From Actinomycetes bacterium (GTDB taxonomy: Bacteria > Actinomycetota > Acidimicrobiia > Acidimicrobiales > RAAP-2), in NCBI GenBank assembly GCA_021850345.1, contig JAJZMN010000044.1, positions 1 through 9,972 of the forward strand: 9,972 nt of DNA, given 5' to 3'. Positions 1-6,067 of this stretch are shown in pieces. Under the pieces are notes generated by a model, which saw only the letters and a list, made by a program, of their open reading frames with translations, was not told the origin of the DNA and ran no database searches. The translations under genes and the position numbers were made by a program. How positions within the stretch are numbered: position 1 is the first letter of the stretch; every line of letters begins with the position of its first letter.

Positions 1-1690
1 CCTCTTGGACCTCGGCGGTCGACATGGCGCGCTCGGCGAACGCGAGGAAGCAGCAGAGGTCCTCCATGATGAGGCGCCGCTCGGTGGAGGCCGTCCAGCC
101 GGCGATCTCGACATGGCCGACGACGCGCACGACGAGGTCACCGTCGACCCCGAGCGTTGGCGGGCTGCCAGGGCGCACAACCGGCCCCACCGCCTGCGCG
201 ACGTCGCCGTGGGGCGTCGCGGGTGGCGTATCGGGCGTGGCGTCGTGCGGCTCGTCGACCGTAGGCCTGCCGGCGACCCGGACGACTACCGAGCCTGCGC
301 GGGTGTCGCTCGCGTCGAGGAGAGGCGCGCTCGACCCCGGCCCGGCGGCGTGCCTGCGGCGACGGTGGGCGACCTGCTTCGTGAAGAACACGGCCGCGGC
401 GACCCCTGCGAGCACCGCGAGCGCCCCCCACACCGGGAAGCCTCCGGCGGGCCGGGGCGGGTCCGCCGTGCCCGTGCCCGCCTTCGGAGGTGCCACACCG
501 CCCGCGAGCGCGTCCTCGCCGGTGGGTGGCAGCGGCGCGCCGATCCAGCGCGGCCGGTGTTGGACGGGTGGTGTCGTCGCGGGGTCGGGAAAGTCGAGCG
601 CGAGGGTCGCCGCACCGACTGTCTGTGTCGTCGCCGGTGTGCAGGAGCCGAAGATGTTCCACGTGCACAGCTCTCCGGTCGCAGGACCGGGAGTGATCGA
701 CAGCGTCCCCGAGGTGAGCGAGGCCGGCACGACGAACCAGTAGTCGGCGTCGAAGAGGCCGTCGCCGGTTGTCGGCGTTGTCACGCCGGCTGTGCGCGGG
801 GCCGACGACGCGATGATGGGCGCACCGCCTTCGGGCGTGAAGACAAGGCGTGCACCGGGCAGGGGGTGCATGCGGAAGTGGGATGTGTCGTTCGCGGCTG
901 TGAGCACTGCTGTCGGGAGCAGGCGGACCCACAGGTAGGTTTCTGTCGGTCGCGGCACAGCCTCGGTGACCCCATCGGGGGCCCAATCCGTCAGCGTCGC
1001 CTTGAGGAAGCTGACGTCGACCGGTTGGGAGAACCCCGTCTGGGGGTCGGTGATGGTGAGCGTGGCGGTCCCGGTCACCGACGCTGTCACGTACGGCGAT
1101 GTGGGGGCCCGGTAGACGGAAACCGGCTCCGGCGGGAGGCGCCGCAGCGTCCACAGGTCGAATCGCTGGGTGAAGGACCCCTCGGTCATCGTGAGCACGA
1201 CGTGGTGTGTTCCGTCGGGGACGGCCGCCGCGTAAGTGGCGCTCGCCGACGCGAGGTGTGTCTGGAACTGGGCGTCGAGCTTGGCCCCGATGGCGCCGAG
1301 TGTGACGGGGAGCGAGTCCTTCCCCACGTCGAGCGCGAGCGTGGGCAGGTACGGCGTCACCGGTGTCACGTCGCTGCCGGGTTCGCCCAGTGTGAAGGCG
1401 AAGACCACGAGCCGGTGCCCTGTCGCCGCCGCGACCTCGTGCCCGTCGGCAGTCGTGCGCGCGGGCCAGGCGACGCCGGTGACCGAGCAGAGGAAGTCCT
1501 GGGCCCGGAGCCGCCCGTCTGCGGGGGCGGTCATGCCGGCGACCGGTGTCGCGGTGACGACACGCCCGGGACCAAGGATCGACCCGACGATCGTGACCGC
1601 CGCAGCCGGAGTCGACAGCACCGGTACTGCGACCGTCCCGAGCGCGAGCGCGAGGAGGACTGCGAACCATGACCCCTGCAAGCTCTTCAT
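1..1690 (-). CDS. Signal-peptide membrane protein with cytoplasmic winged-helix/BTAD-like tail, 3' end outside window
   Basis: An uninterrupted frame runs from an ATG at 1690 to the window edge: 563 codons, C-terminus missing. Residues 1-31 form a classic signal peptide (MKS start, Leu/Ala-rich core, Ala-x-Ala-type end near the TPAAA motif). Residues about 32-415 are extracytoplasmic, Thr/Pro/Val-rich and beta-like, with only three cysteines (one near residue 65 and a pair flanking a WNIFGS segment). Residues about 418-438 form one membrane helix, followed by an RRRR stop-transfer cluster. After a Pro-rich linker, residues about 515-563 (VVRVVG, then VEIAGW and an LCCFLAF helix) resemble the start of the OmpR-type winged helix of actinobacterial BTAD/SARP proteins. 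This suggests an envelope protein that signals to, or carries, a cytoplasmic DNA-binding-type domain. No clear Shine-Dalgarno precedes the ATG, so the start rests on the signal peptide. The winged-helix assignment comes from a partial domain and is moderate; the extracellular region matches no family I recognise. Confidence 0.8.
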   Translation of the reverse strand, partial: MKSLQGSWFAVLLALALGTVAVPVLSTPAAAVTIVGSILGPGRVVTATPVAGMTAPADGRLRAQDFLCSVTGVAWPARTTADGHEVAAATGHRLVVFAFTLGEPGSDVTPVTPYLPTLALDVGKDSLPVTLGAIGAKLDAQFQTHLASASATYAAAVPDGTHHVVLTMTEGSFTQRFDLWTLRRLPPEPVSVYRAPTSPYVTASVTGTATLTITDPQTGFSQPVDVSFLKATLTDWAPDGVTEAVPRPTETYLWVRLLPTAVLTAANDTSHFRMHPLPGARLVFTPEGGAPIIASSAPRTAGVTTPTTGDGLFDADYWFVVPASLTSGTLSITPGPATGELCTWNIFGSCTPATTQTVGAATLALDFPDPATTPPVQHRPRWIGAPLPPTGEDALAGGVAPPKAGTGTADPPRPAGGFPVWGALAVLAGVAAAVFFTKQVAHRRRRHAAGPGSSAPLLDASDTRAGSVVVRVAGRPTVDEPHDATPDTPPATPHGDVAQAVGPVVRPGSPPTLGVDGDLVVRVVGHVEIAGWTASTERRLIMEDLCCFLAFAERAMSTAEVQE

Positions 1691-1962
1691 CGACAACGAA
1701 CGGTCGTGTGCTGCGCTCAACCTGCGCCCAATGCGAGAAGACCCCGCGCCCGGGGACCGTCTCACCACCAGGCCTCCTCACGGCGGAGGCGCTCGCCGAG
1801 CTCCTCGCCATCGAACCGGCCGTGGTCCGCCGCCTCGTGTGGCAGGGCAGCCTCCCGCACTTCAAGATCGGCAGGCTCGTCCGCTTCGACCCGACCGAGA
1901 TCGCGCGATGGCTCGACAGCCAGCACGTCGACGGCCGGCGGTCAGAGGGAACCGCGCGATGA
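1669..1962 (+). CDS. Excisionase-like helix-turn-helix DNA-binding protein A
   Basis: This 97-residue protein carries a MerR/excisionase-type winged HTH (HTH_17 class) at residues about 36-84. It shows the usual pattern: LLTAEALAELL recognition region, VVRRLVWQGSLPHFKIG wing, and a terminal VRFDPTEIARWL. Such proteins bind DNA as recombination directionality factors or as small regulators of plasmid and integrative-element genes. The start is chosen because AGGAGG lies at 1653-1658, ten bases before the ATG. However, that motif is also the complement of Leu codons in the divergent gene's signal peptide. A GTG at 1708 would remove the poorly conserved, Ser/Thr-rich first 13 residues and the 22-base overlap with the divergent gene. 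There is a lone CAQC pair near residue 19. The stop overlaps the start of the next small ORF (ATGA), and a paralogue follows at 2144, so it probably heads a short operon. Confidence 0.8.
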   Translation: MTPASSSSTTNGRVLRSTCAQCEKTPRPGTVSPPGLLTAEALAELLAIEPAVVRRLVWQGSLPHFKIGRLVRFDPTEIARWLDSQHVDGRRSEGTAR

Positions 1963-2147
1963 GATGGGCGAGCGAAGGGAGCACGCTCGGCACGCGGTGG
2001 CAGGGTCCGAGGCACGTGGACAAAGCAGCGCGCGTAAGCGACGACCGCGTCCTCTCGGAGGGCCGCAGGTGCAGTAGCCGCTGGTTGACCCTCTTGTCAC
2101 GCCGGCGGCGCCTCGAACCGGGATACGTCGACGGCGGCGCGCTGTGA
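1959..2147 (+). CDS. Hypothetical 62-residue protein coupled between two HTH genes
   Basis: A short basic ORF starts with an ATG inside the stop of the upstream HTH gene (ATGA). Its TGA overlaps the GTG start of the downstream HTH gene (GTGA). A Shine-Dalgarno-like AGAGGGA at 1944-1950 sits eight bases before the ATG. The product has an Arg-rich C-terminal half (RWLTLLSRRRRLEP) and no recognisable domain, membrane segment or catalytic motif. The double overlap and the ribosome site favour a real translated linker gene in a three-gene unit. Against it are the lack of any recognised family and the ease with which open frames arise at this GC content. An alternative start at 1964 gives an unrelated 37-residue frame and looks weaker. 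It could also simply be the eroded spacer between two duplicated HTH genes. Confidence 0.33.
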   Translation: MRWASEGSTLGTRWQGPRHVDKAARVSDDRVLSEGRRCSSRWLTLLSRRRRLEPGYVDGGAL

Positions 2148-2401
2148 GAACGTCGGCCGGGAACAAGTCGGGCGCGAGCGGGGAGCGACGGGCGCTTCCC
2201 GAGCTGGTCCGGCTCGAAGACATCGCCGAAGCGCTCGGGATCACCGAGCGCCACGTGCGCCGGCTCGTCGACGAGCGGCGCATCCCCTTCGTGAAGGTCG
2301 GTGCGTTCATCCGCTTCGAGCCGGCACAGGTGGCGCGCTGGGTGGAGGCACAGCGCGTCGAGCCGCCTGCGCCACCGAAGCCCCGGGGGTACCGGCCATG
2401 A
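2144..2401 (+). CDS. Excisionase-like helix-turn-helix DNA-binding protein B
   Basis: This 85-residue protein consists almost entirely of one winged HTH of the excisionase/MerR class, residues about 21-69. LVRLEDIAEALGI is the first helix pair, ERHVRRLVDERRIPFVKVG the recognition helix and wing, and IRFEPAQVARWV the closing helix. It is clearly paralogous to the HTH protein encoded at 1669-1962: same spacing, same K-V/I-G and R-F-x-P positions. The tail is Pro-rich. The GTG start overlaps the stop of the preceding small ORF and has no good Shine-Dalgarno, so translation is probably coupled to it. Two adjacent excisionase-like genes are typical of integrative or conjugative element control regions. 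No integrase or replication gene is visible nearby, so the function is inferred only as DNA binding. The domain call is confident; the exact start is less so. Confidence 0.84.
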   Translation: MRTSAGNKSGASGERRALPELVRLEDIAEALGITERHVRRLVDERRIPFVKVGAFIRFEPAQVARWVEAQRVEPPAPPKPRGYRP

Positions 2402-2761
2402 CCTGACACCGGCCCGCCCGCTGATGCCGGAGCCACAGGATCGCCCAACGCGGACGTGGACTGTGCGGCGCGCCAGCGGCGACACCTCGGGGTCGGCGCT
2501 GGCTGGATGCCCACTGCCCGGCCAGGACGACAGCGGTCAAGGCCGGCCGTGGCCGCCCGCAGGGCCGGAGCGCAGCGGAGGGCCTTGACGGCAGGAGTCG
2601 GGCCGGGCATCTCTTTGGGCGGAGATTGCAGAGAGCGTCGGAATCGATGCGCTCCGAGCCGACCTCTCGGATCTCATCCGCGTGGATTGAGTCGACTTCT
2701 GGAGATCATGGGCACGCGAATGCCCCAGAATCTGGCACAACTTCATGGTGGAGGAGGAGCA
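2402..2761. other. Region without an intact gene between the HTH operon and the hipA remnant
   Basis: No convincing full gene is seen on either strand. It contains a 54-base inverted-repeat element (2536-2589). It also has a 33-codon open stretch, 2589-2690, that reads like protein (WAEIAESVG, then DALRADLSDLIRVD) and is bounded by TGA codons. In the same frame after the stop, another plausible stretch (VDFWRSW, then RIWHNFMVEEE) runs up to the hipA-like start. This looks like decayed coding sequence, perhaps the partner gene upstream of the hipA remnant. I cannot assign it to a family. I see no terminator with a T-run after the HTH gene. Confidence 0.4.
2536..2589. repeat. 54-base inverted-repeat element with 9-base perfect arms
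   Basis: GTCAAGGCC at 2536-2544 is repeated inverted as GGCCTTGAC at 2581-2589. The 36-base spacer is extremely GC-rich and carries further GGCC repeats plus a GGAGCGCAGCGGAG segment. It lies 134 bases after the last HTH gene. It could be a rho-independent-like hairpin (no T-run follows), a protein-binding site, or a mobile-element site. The arms are seen directly; any function is inference. Confidence 0.45.
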
Positions 2762-2850
2762 GTGCCGAGAGAGCTTGCCGTCTGGCTATATGGGACGGAC
2801 GTGGACACCCTTGCAGAGGGGAGGCGTGGGCTGCCGTCGCACTTCAGGCG
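2762..2850 (+). pseudogene. Truncated N-terminus of a hipA-like toxin gene
   Basis: A GTG at 2762, preceded by GAGGAGGAG at 2751-2759, opens a frame beginning MPRELAVWLYGTDVDTLAEG. This matches the usual opening of HipA-family serine/threonine kinase toxins: a short start, then a hydrophobic strand ending VWL-x-G, then V-x-x-L and a G-rich turn (the HipA N-terminal 'couple' domain). HipA proteins are normally around 400 residues. Here similarity fades after about residue 24-27, just where the oppositely oriented ABC ATPase gene ends at 2844. The frame continues with unrelated Arg/Pro-rich residues to a stop at 2944. No kinase domain follows and no intact hipB-like antitoxin is visible upstream. 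I read it as the stump left by recombination or deletion at the edge of the transport operon. The match is short and made by eye. Confidence 0.5.
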
Positions 2851-3653
2851 GGCGGCACCGTGGTGCCGGTCATGTAAGACACCAAGTCGTCGCCGCCCAC
2901 CTCTGCAGAGCGCACCGTGCCCACGGTGCGGCCCTGGCGCATAATGGTGATGCGATCACAGATCTCGAGCACCTGCTGCATGGTGTGGCTGATGAAGACG
3001 ACGCCCACCCCGCGCGCTTTCAAGCGACGCACCAGGTCGAGCACATGGCGAGTCTGCTCGACGCCGAGCGCAGCGGCGGGTTCGTCCATCAAGACGACCT
3101 TCTGACCCCAGACGACCGCTCGCCCGACGGCGATCCCCTGGCGCTGACCGCCGGAAAGATGCTCGACCGTGTCCCCCATCGACGCGCCCCGAAGGTTGAC
3201 GCCCACCTCTTCGAGCGCCTGTGCCGCCTCGGCCCGCATCTTCTTCACCCGCAGGAGGCCGAGGTGGCGCAGCGGCCCTTTACCGTAGACGGGCTCTCGC
3301 CCGAGGAATAGGTTGGAGGCGATATCGACGTTGTCCACGAGCGCCAGGTTCTGGTACACGACCTCGATCCCGTGGGCCCTGGCCGCCGCAGGCGTCGTCG
3401 CCCGGAACACCTCCCCGCCCACTTCGATGGTGCCCGAGTCCGGGCGGAGGCGCCCGCTGATGCACTTGATGAGCGTCGACTTGCCGGCACCGTTGTCACC
3501 GATGAGGCCGACCACCTCGCCGGGTCGCACGACGAGGCTCGCGTCGATCAACGCGCGCACGGCCCCGAACGACTTGGCGAGGTGCAGCGCGCCGAGGGCA
3601 GGCGGGGTGGTTGTCGCCTCGACGGCGTTGCTCGATGACGTTGTCACGCTCAT
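2844..3653 (-). CDS. Sugar ABC transporter ATP-binding protein, single domain (CUT2/FrcA-like)
   Basis: This 269-residue cytoplasmic ATPase energises uptake by the adjacent permease. All ABC landmarks are present: Walker A GDNGAGKST (52-60), Q-loop Gln101 (VVYQNLALVDN), signature LSGGQ (156-160), Walker B VVLMDE (176-181) and H-loop His203. The sequence resembles the FrcA-type single-domain ATPases of CUT2 sugar importers. It differs from RbsA/XylG/AraG proteins, which fuse two ATPase domains in about 500 residues, so it presumably works as a homodimer. The ATG at 3653 overlaps the permease stop (ATGA), giving translational coupling; a much longer upstream extension of this frame is only a shadow of the permease gene. 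It is the last gene of the operon and ends next to the hipA remnant, with no clear terminator hairpin. The transported sugar cannot be read from this subunit. Confidence 0.95.
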   Translation of the reverse strand: MSVTTSSSNAVEATTTPPALGALHLAKSFGAVRALIDASLVVRPGEVVGLIGDNGAGKSTLIKCISGRLRPDSGTIEVGGEVFRATTPAAARAHGIEVVYQNLALVDNVDIASNLFLGREPVYGKGPLRHLGLLRVKKMRAEAAQALEEVGVNLRGASMGDTVEHLSGGQRQGIAVGRAVVWGQKVVLMDEPAAALGVEQTRHVLDLVRRLKARGVGVVFISHTMQQVLEICDRITIMRQGRTVGTVRSAEVGGDDLVSYMTGTTVPPA

Positions 3654-4741
3654 TCTTTCGGCGCCCGCAGTCCGAGTGCTACAGCCACGACCACGACCGC
3701 GCCCTCCACGATGAGTTGGGCGGGCACGGTGAGACCCATGAGCACCAACCCTTCGGCCAGCATGCCCAAGAGCAGCGCGCCGACGAGCGAACCCACGACA
3801 GAGGACCGGCCACCGAACAGGCTGGTGCCGCCGATGATCGCCGCGGCGATAACCGTGAGCAGGTCCGTGCTGCCGAGCGTGTAGGTGGCGCCTTGGAGCC
3901 GTCCGGTGTAGAGGAGCCCTGCCAACGCCGCGGTGAGCGCGCTGATGCACAGCGCCGACACGCGGAGCGACTTCACCTTGAGCCCGAGCGACATCGCGGC
4001 GTCCCGGCTCCCGCCGACCGAGAGCAGGTGCAGCCCGAAGCGCGTCCGCCTCAGGACGATCTGGCCAACAACCAGTACGGCCACCACCCAGATGAACAGA
4101 CTCGGGATCGGGCCTGCCGAGCCCGAGCCGAAGACAGCGTTGAAGCCGTTGTTCTGCACAGCGATCGACTGGAGGTTGGTGAGCGCTTCGGCGATGCCGA
4201 GGAGCACGCTCGTCATGCCGAGCGTGATGAGGAAGGAGGGCACCCGCAAGAACACGGTCAGTAGCCCGTTGGTGAGGCCGACCGCGAGCCCGATCCCGAG
4301 CCCCGTGAGCACACCGACCCACGCCGGCTCGTTCTGCAAGACGAGCGCGGTCACGAGCGCCACGAGCGCCACCGTCGACCCAATCGACAGGTCGATCTCC
4401 CCTGCGCCCAGAGTGAACGTGTAGCCCATGGCCATGATCGCGATGGTGGCGCTCTGCTCAACGATCGACTTCAGGTTCCCGACGGAGTCGAAGCCATGGG
4501 ACTGTAAAACGATGGAGAAGACGACGAAGATGAGGACGAACCCCACGTAGGGCAGCGATGCCCGAGCCCATCGCTCGAACCTGTAGCGGCGCGCGAGCTG
4601 TGCGTCGACCAGCCCGCCCGACTCAAGCGGGCCCTCCGTGGTCGGCGAATTGCGTGTCGCCGAGTGGCCGGGGGGGATCACGCCCCCCGGTCCTCGCACG
4701 AGGGTTCGCACGCCGTCTGGCTTTTCGAGGTTCGCTGTCAT
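3650..4741 (-). CDS. Sugar ABC transporter permease (CUT2/RbsC-FrcC family)
   Basis: This 363-residue integral membrane protein of the BPD_transp_2 family forms the channel of the importer. A hydrophilic N-terminal tail of about 60 residues precedes roughly eight to ten hydrophobic segments, starting with LPYVGFVLIFVVFSIVL. The family hallmark GEIDLSIGS near residue 114 (usually GGIDLSVG) is present, as is the cytoplasmic coupling region around GGSRDAAMSLGLKV, which contacts the ATPase. The length is slightly above the usual 320-350 because of the tail. The ATG at 4741 is supported by GGGAGG (complement of 4752-4757), ten bases upstream. The stop overlaps the ATPase start. It lies 144 bases after the binding-protein gene, so its expression may be set lower than that of the binding protein. 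Confidence 0.96.
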   Translation of the reverse strand: MTANLEKPDGVRTLVRGPGGVIPPGHSATRNSPTTEGPLESGGLVDAQLARRYRFERWARASLPYVGFVLIFVVFSIVLQSHGFDSVGNLKSIVEQSATIAIMAMGYTFTLGAGEIDLSIGSTVALVALVTALVLQNEPAWVGVLTGLGIGLAVGLTNGLLTVFLRVPSFLITLGMTSVLLGIAEALTNLQSIAVQNNGFNAVFGSGSAGPIPSLFIWVVAVLVVGQIVLRRTRFGLHLLSVGGSRDAAMSLGLKVKSLRVSALCISALTAALAGLLYTGRLQGATYTLGSTDLLTVIAAAIIGGTSLFGGRSSVVGSLVGALLLGMLAEGLVLMGLTVPAQLIVEGAVVVVAVALGLRAPKE

Positions 4742-4885
4742 GTACCCAGTGCCTCCCGGCTCGCCCGAAAGGTCGCCACCTGCAGCAGCACTATGGGTGC
4801 CGACGCTCCGCGATCGCCATCAGGACGACCAAGCGTCGTGTCCCGCTGTGCCCAGCACACGCCGCCTGCGCCCCACGGCGGATCG
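4742..4885 (-). promoter_or_regulatory. Intergenic gap with three short hairpins between binding protein and permease
   Basis: This is the only spacer in an otherwise overlapping operon. In transcript direction it offers CCGCC/GGCGG arms (4877-4881 with 4862-4866), a TGTGC-TGG-GCACA hairpin (4847-4859) and an ACGAC/GTCGT hairpin (4825-4839). None is followed by a T-run. In binding-protein ABC operons such hairpins commonly protect the upstream message or reduce downstream transcription, giving excess binding protein. That role is inferred here. Confidence 0.4.
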
Positions 4886-6067
4886 TCACTTGCACGCCGA
4901 GACCACATTCTTGGGCGGGTTCTGGGCAAGCGACTTCTTCCAGTCCTTCAAGATGTTCGACTTGGTCACTGCCAGCGCCTGCACGATCGAGAACTTGGGC
5001 GTCTTCCTCTTGAGAATCGCCAAGCCCGCTTCCTTGGCCATGGTCTCGCCCAGGAGATAGGGCTGTGTCGCCACGATGCCAGCTAGGTACTGACCCGTAC
5101 AGAGGTCGGCATCGATAGCGGGGTCGAGTGTGAGAGTGACCACCTTTACCTTCGAGAGACCGAGGGTGCGCAAGGCGGAGATCACGCCTTCAGCGGGCGC
5201 GTCAGACCAGGGCGTGTAGATCCCAGTGATGTCAGGGTAGCGCGTCATCATAGCCGTCGCCACTGTCGCCCCTTTTGTCTGTGTAGGCATGGGTTCTTGC
5301 ACCACAATATGGATCTTCGGGTAGAGCTTGCGGAGCCACGTGCGGAAGGCGGCATCTCGTTCGTTGGTTACGTAGTATGTGGCGTCGTAGTAGATGAACC
5401 CCACGTCACCGTGGCCGTGCATCGCCTTGCCGAGCAACTTCGCGGCTTCGAGGCCCATGTTGGCGAGATCGTCCGTGACAACCCCCGCATACTGCGAGGG
5501 GTACTTGAGCCCCTTCGGCAGGTTGCTCAGCAGCACGAGCTTGCTGCCTTTGGCGGACAGCGCCTTGTACGCCGATCCCTCGGTCGCCGCGTTGACAGGC
5601 AGGCTCAGCACCACGCTGGGCTTGCGAGCTTCGATGGTCTGAAGCTGGTTGACCTGGGTCGCTGCGTTGAAGTTCGCCTGCGTGGTCGCCACGACCTTGA
5701 TGCCGAGCCTCTTGAACTCGGCATCGGCCCCAGAGGTCACGCCCTGGGTGAAGGTGCTCTCCTCGTGCCAAGCCATGGCCGCGGTGTAGTGCCCCTTCTT
5801 CAAGGTGGCGATCTCCTTCTTGGTGAGCTTTACCTTGGAAGCAGGAGTCGCCTTTGTACCGTCGGGCCCGACCGTCTTGGTGACCGGGCGACTGCCGGCC
5901 GCACCGATCGGTGGTGTCGCAGGCGCCGCACCGGCGACGCCCATCGCGAGGCCGACCATTCCGATGGTGAGCGCAGCCGTCACCGCGAGGCGCCGGATAC
6001 TCGTGCCGCCCGTCACACCCGCACGCTGCCGTCTCGGTGGACTGGTCCGTATGGTCATTCGCATCAT
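4886..6067 (-). CDS. Sugar-binding protein of ABC importer (Peripla_BP_4 / RbsB-type)
   Basis: This 393-residue secreted receptor captures the substrate for the downstream permease and ATPase. Residues 1 to about 50 are a signal peptide: a basic n-region with an SIRRLAV segment, a hydrophobic core, and an AGAAPA cleavage region. A Pro/Lys-rich linker leads to the two-lobed type I periplasmic-binding fold from about residue 92 (YTAAMAWHEESTF). Family-like strands include GIKVVATTQANFNAATQVNQ and PSVVLSLPVNA, and the tail ends VVSACK. There is no lipobox cysteine, unusual for a binding protein of a Gram-positive cell. ATG codons at 6067, 6064 and 6055 are all possible starts; purine-rich GGGAAGG sits just upstream, and the first overlaps the peptidase stop (ATGATG). 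The binding pocket has an aromatic-rich VGFIYYDATYYV segment. The substrate is not identifiable by eye. Confidence 0.94.
   Translation of the reverse strand: MMRMTIRTSPPRRQRAGVTGGTSIRRLAVTAALTIGMVGLAMGVAGAAPATPPIGAAGSRPVTKTVGPDGTKATPASKVKLTKKEIATLKKGHYTAAMAWHEESTFTQGVTSGADAEFKRLGIKVVATTQANFNAATQVNQLQTIEARKPSVVLSLPVNAATEGSAYKALSAKGSKLVLLSNLPKGLKYPSQYAGVVTDDLANMGLEAAKLLGKAMHGHGDVGFIYYDATYYVTNERDAAFRTWLRKLYPKIHIVVQEPMPTQTKGATVATAMMTRYPDITGIYTPWSDAPAEGVISALRTLGLSKVKVVTLTLDPAIDADLCTGQYLAGIVATQPYLLGETMAKEAGLAILKRKTPKFSIVQALAVTKSNILKDWKKSLAQNPPKNVVSACK

Noticed and set aside
515..532. LPPTGE sequence in the membrane protein, a possible sortase signal
   Set aside because: It lies about 25 residues before the membrane helix, and a large cytoplasmic domain follows the helix. 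Sortase signals sit next to a C-terminal helix with a short tail.
5..1672. Long plus-strand open frame (555 codons)
   Set aside because: It is a shadow of the minus-strand membrane-protein gene: Arg/Gly-rich composition, no domains. The opposite frame has a signal peptide and membrane helix.
138..2015. Long minus-strand frame and an ATG at 1670 within it
   Set aside because: Arg/His-rich low-information translation, offset from the frame with the signal peptide; it ends before the window edge and has no recognisable domain.
2456..2944. 162-codon plus-strand frame as one gene
   Set aside because: Only the part after the GTG at 2762 resembles a protein family. The rest is Arg/Pro-rich, and the 3' part is a shadow of the ATPase gene.
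3654..4322. N-terminal extension of the ATPase frame
   Set aside because: It lies entirely within the permease gene, with Arg/His-rich shadow composition. The ATG at 3653 overlapping the permease stop is the natural start.
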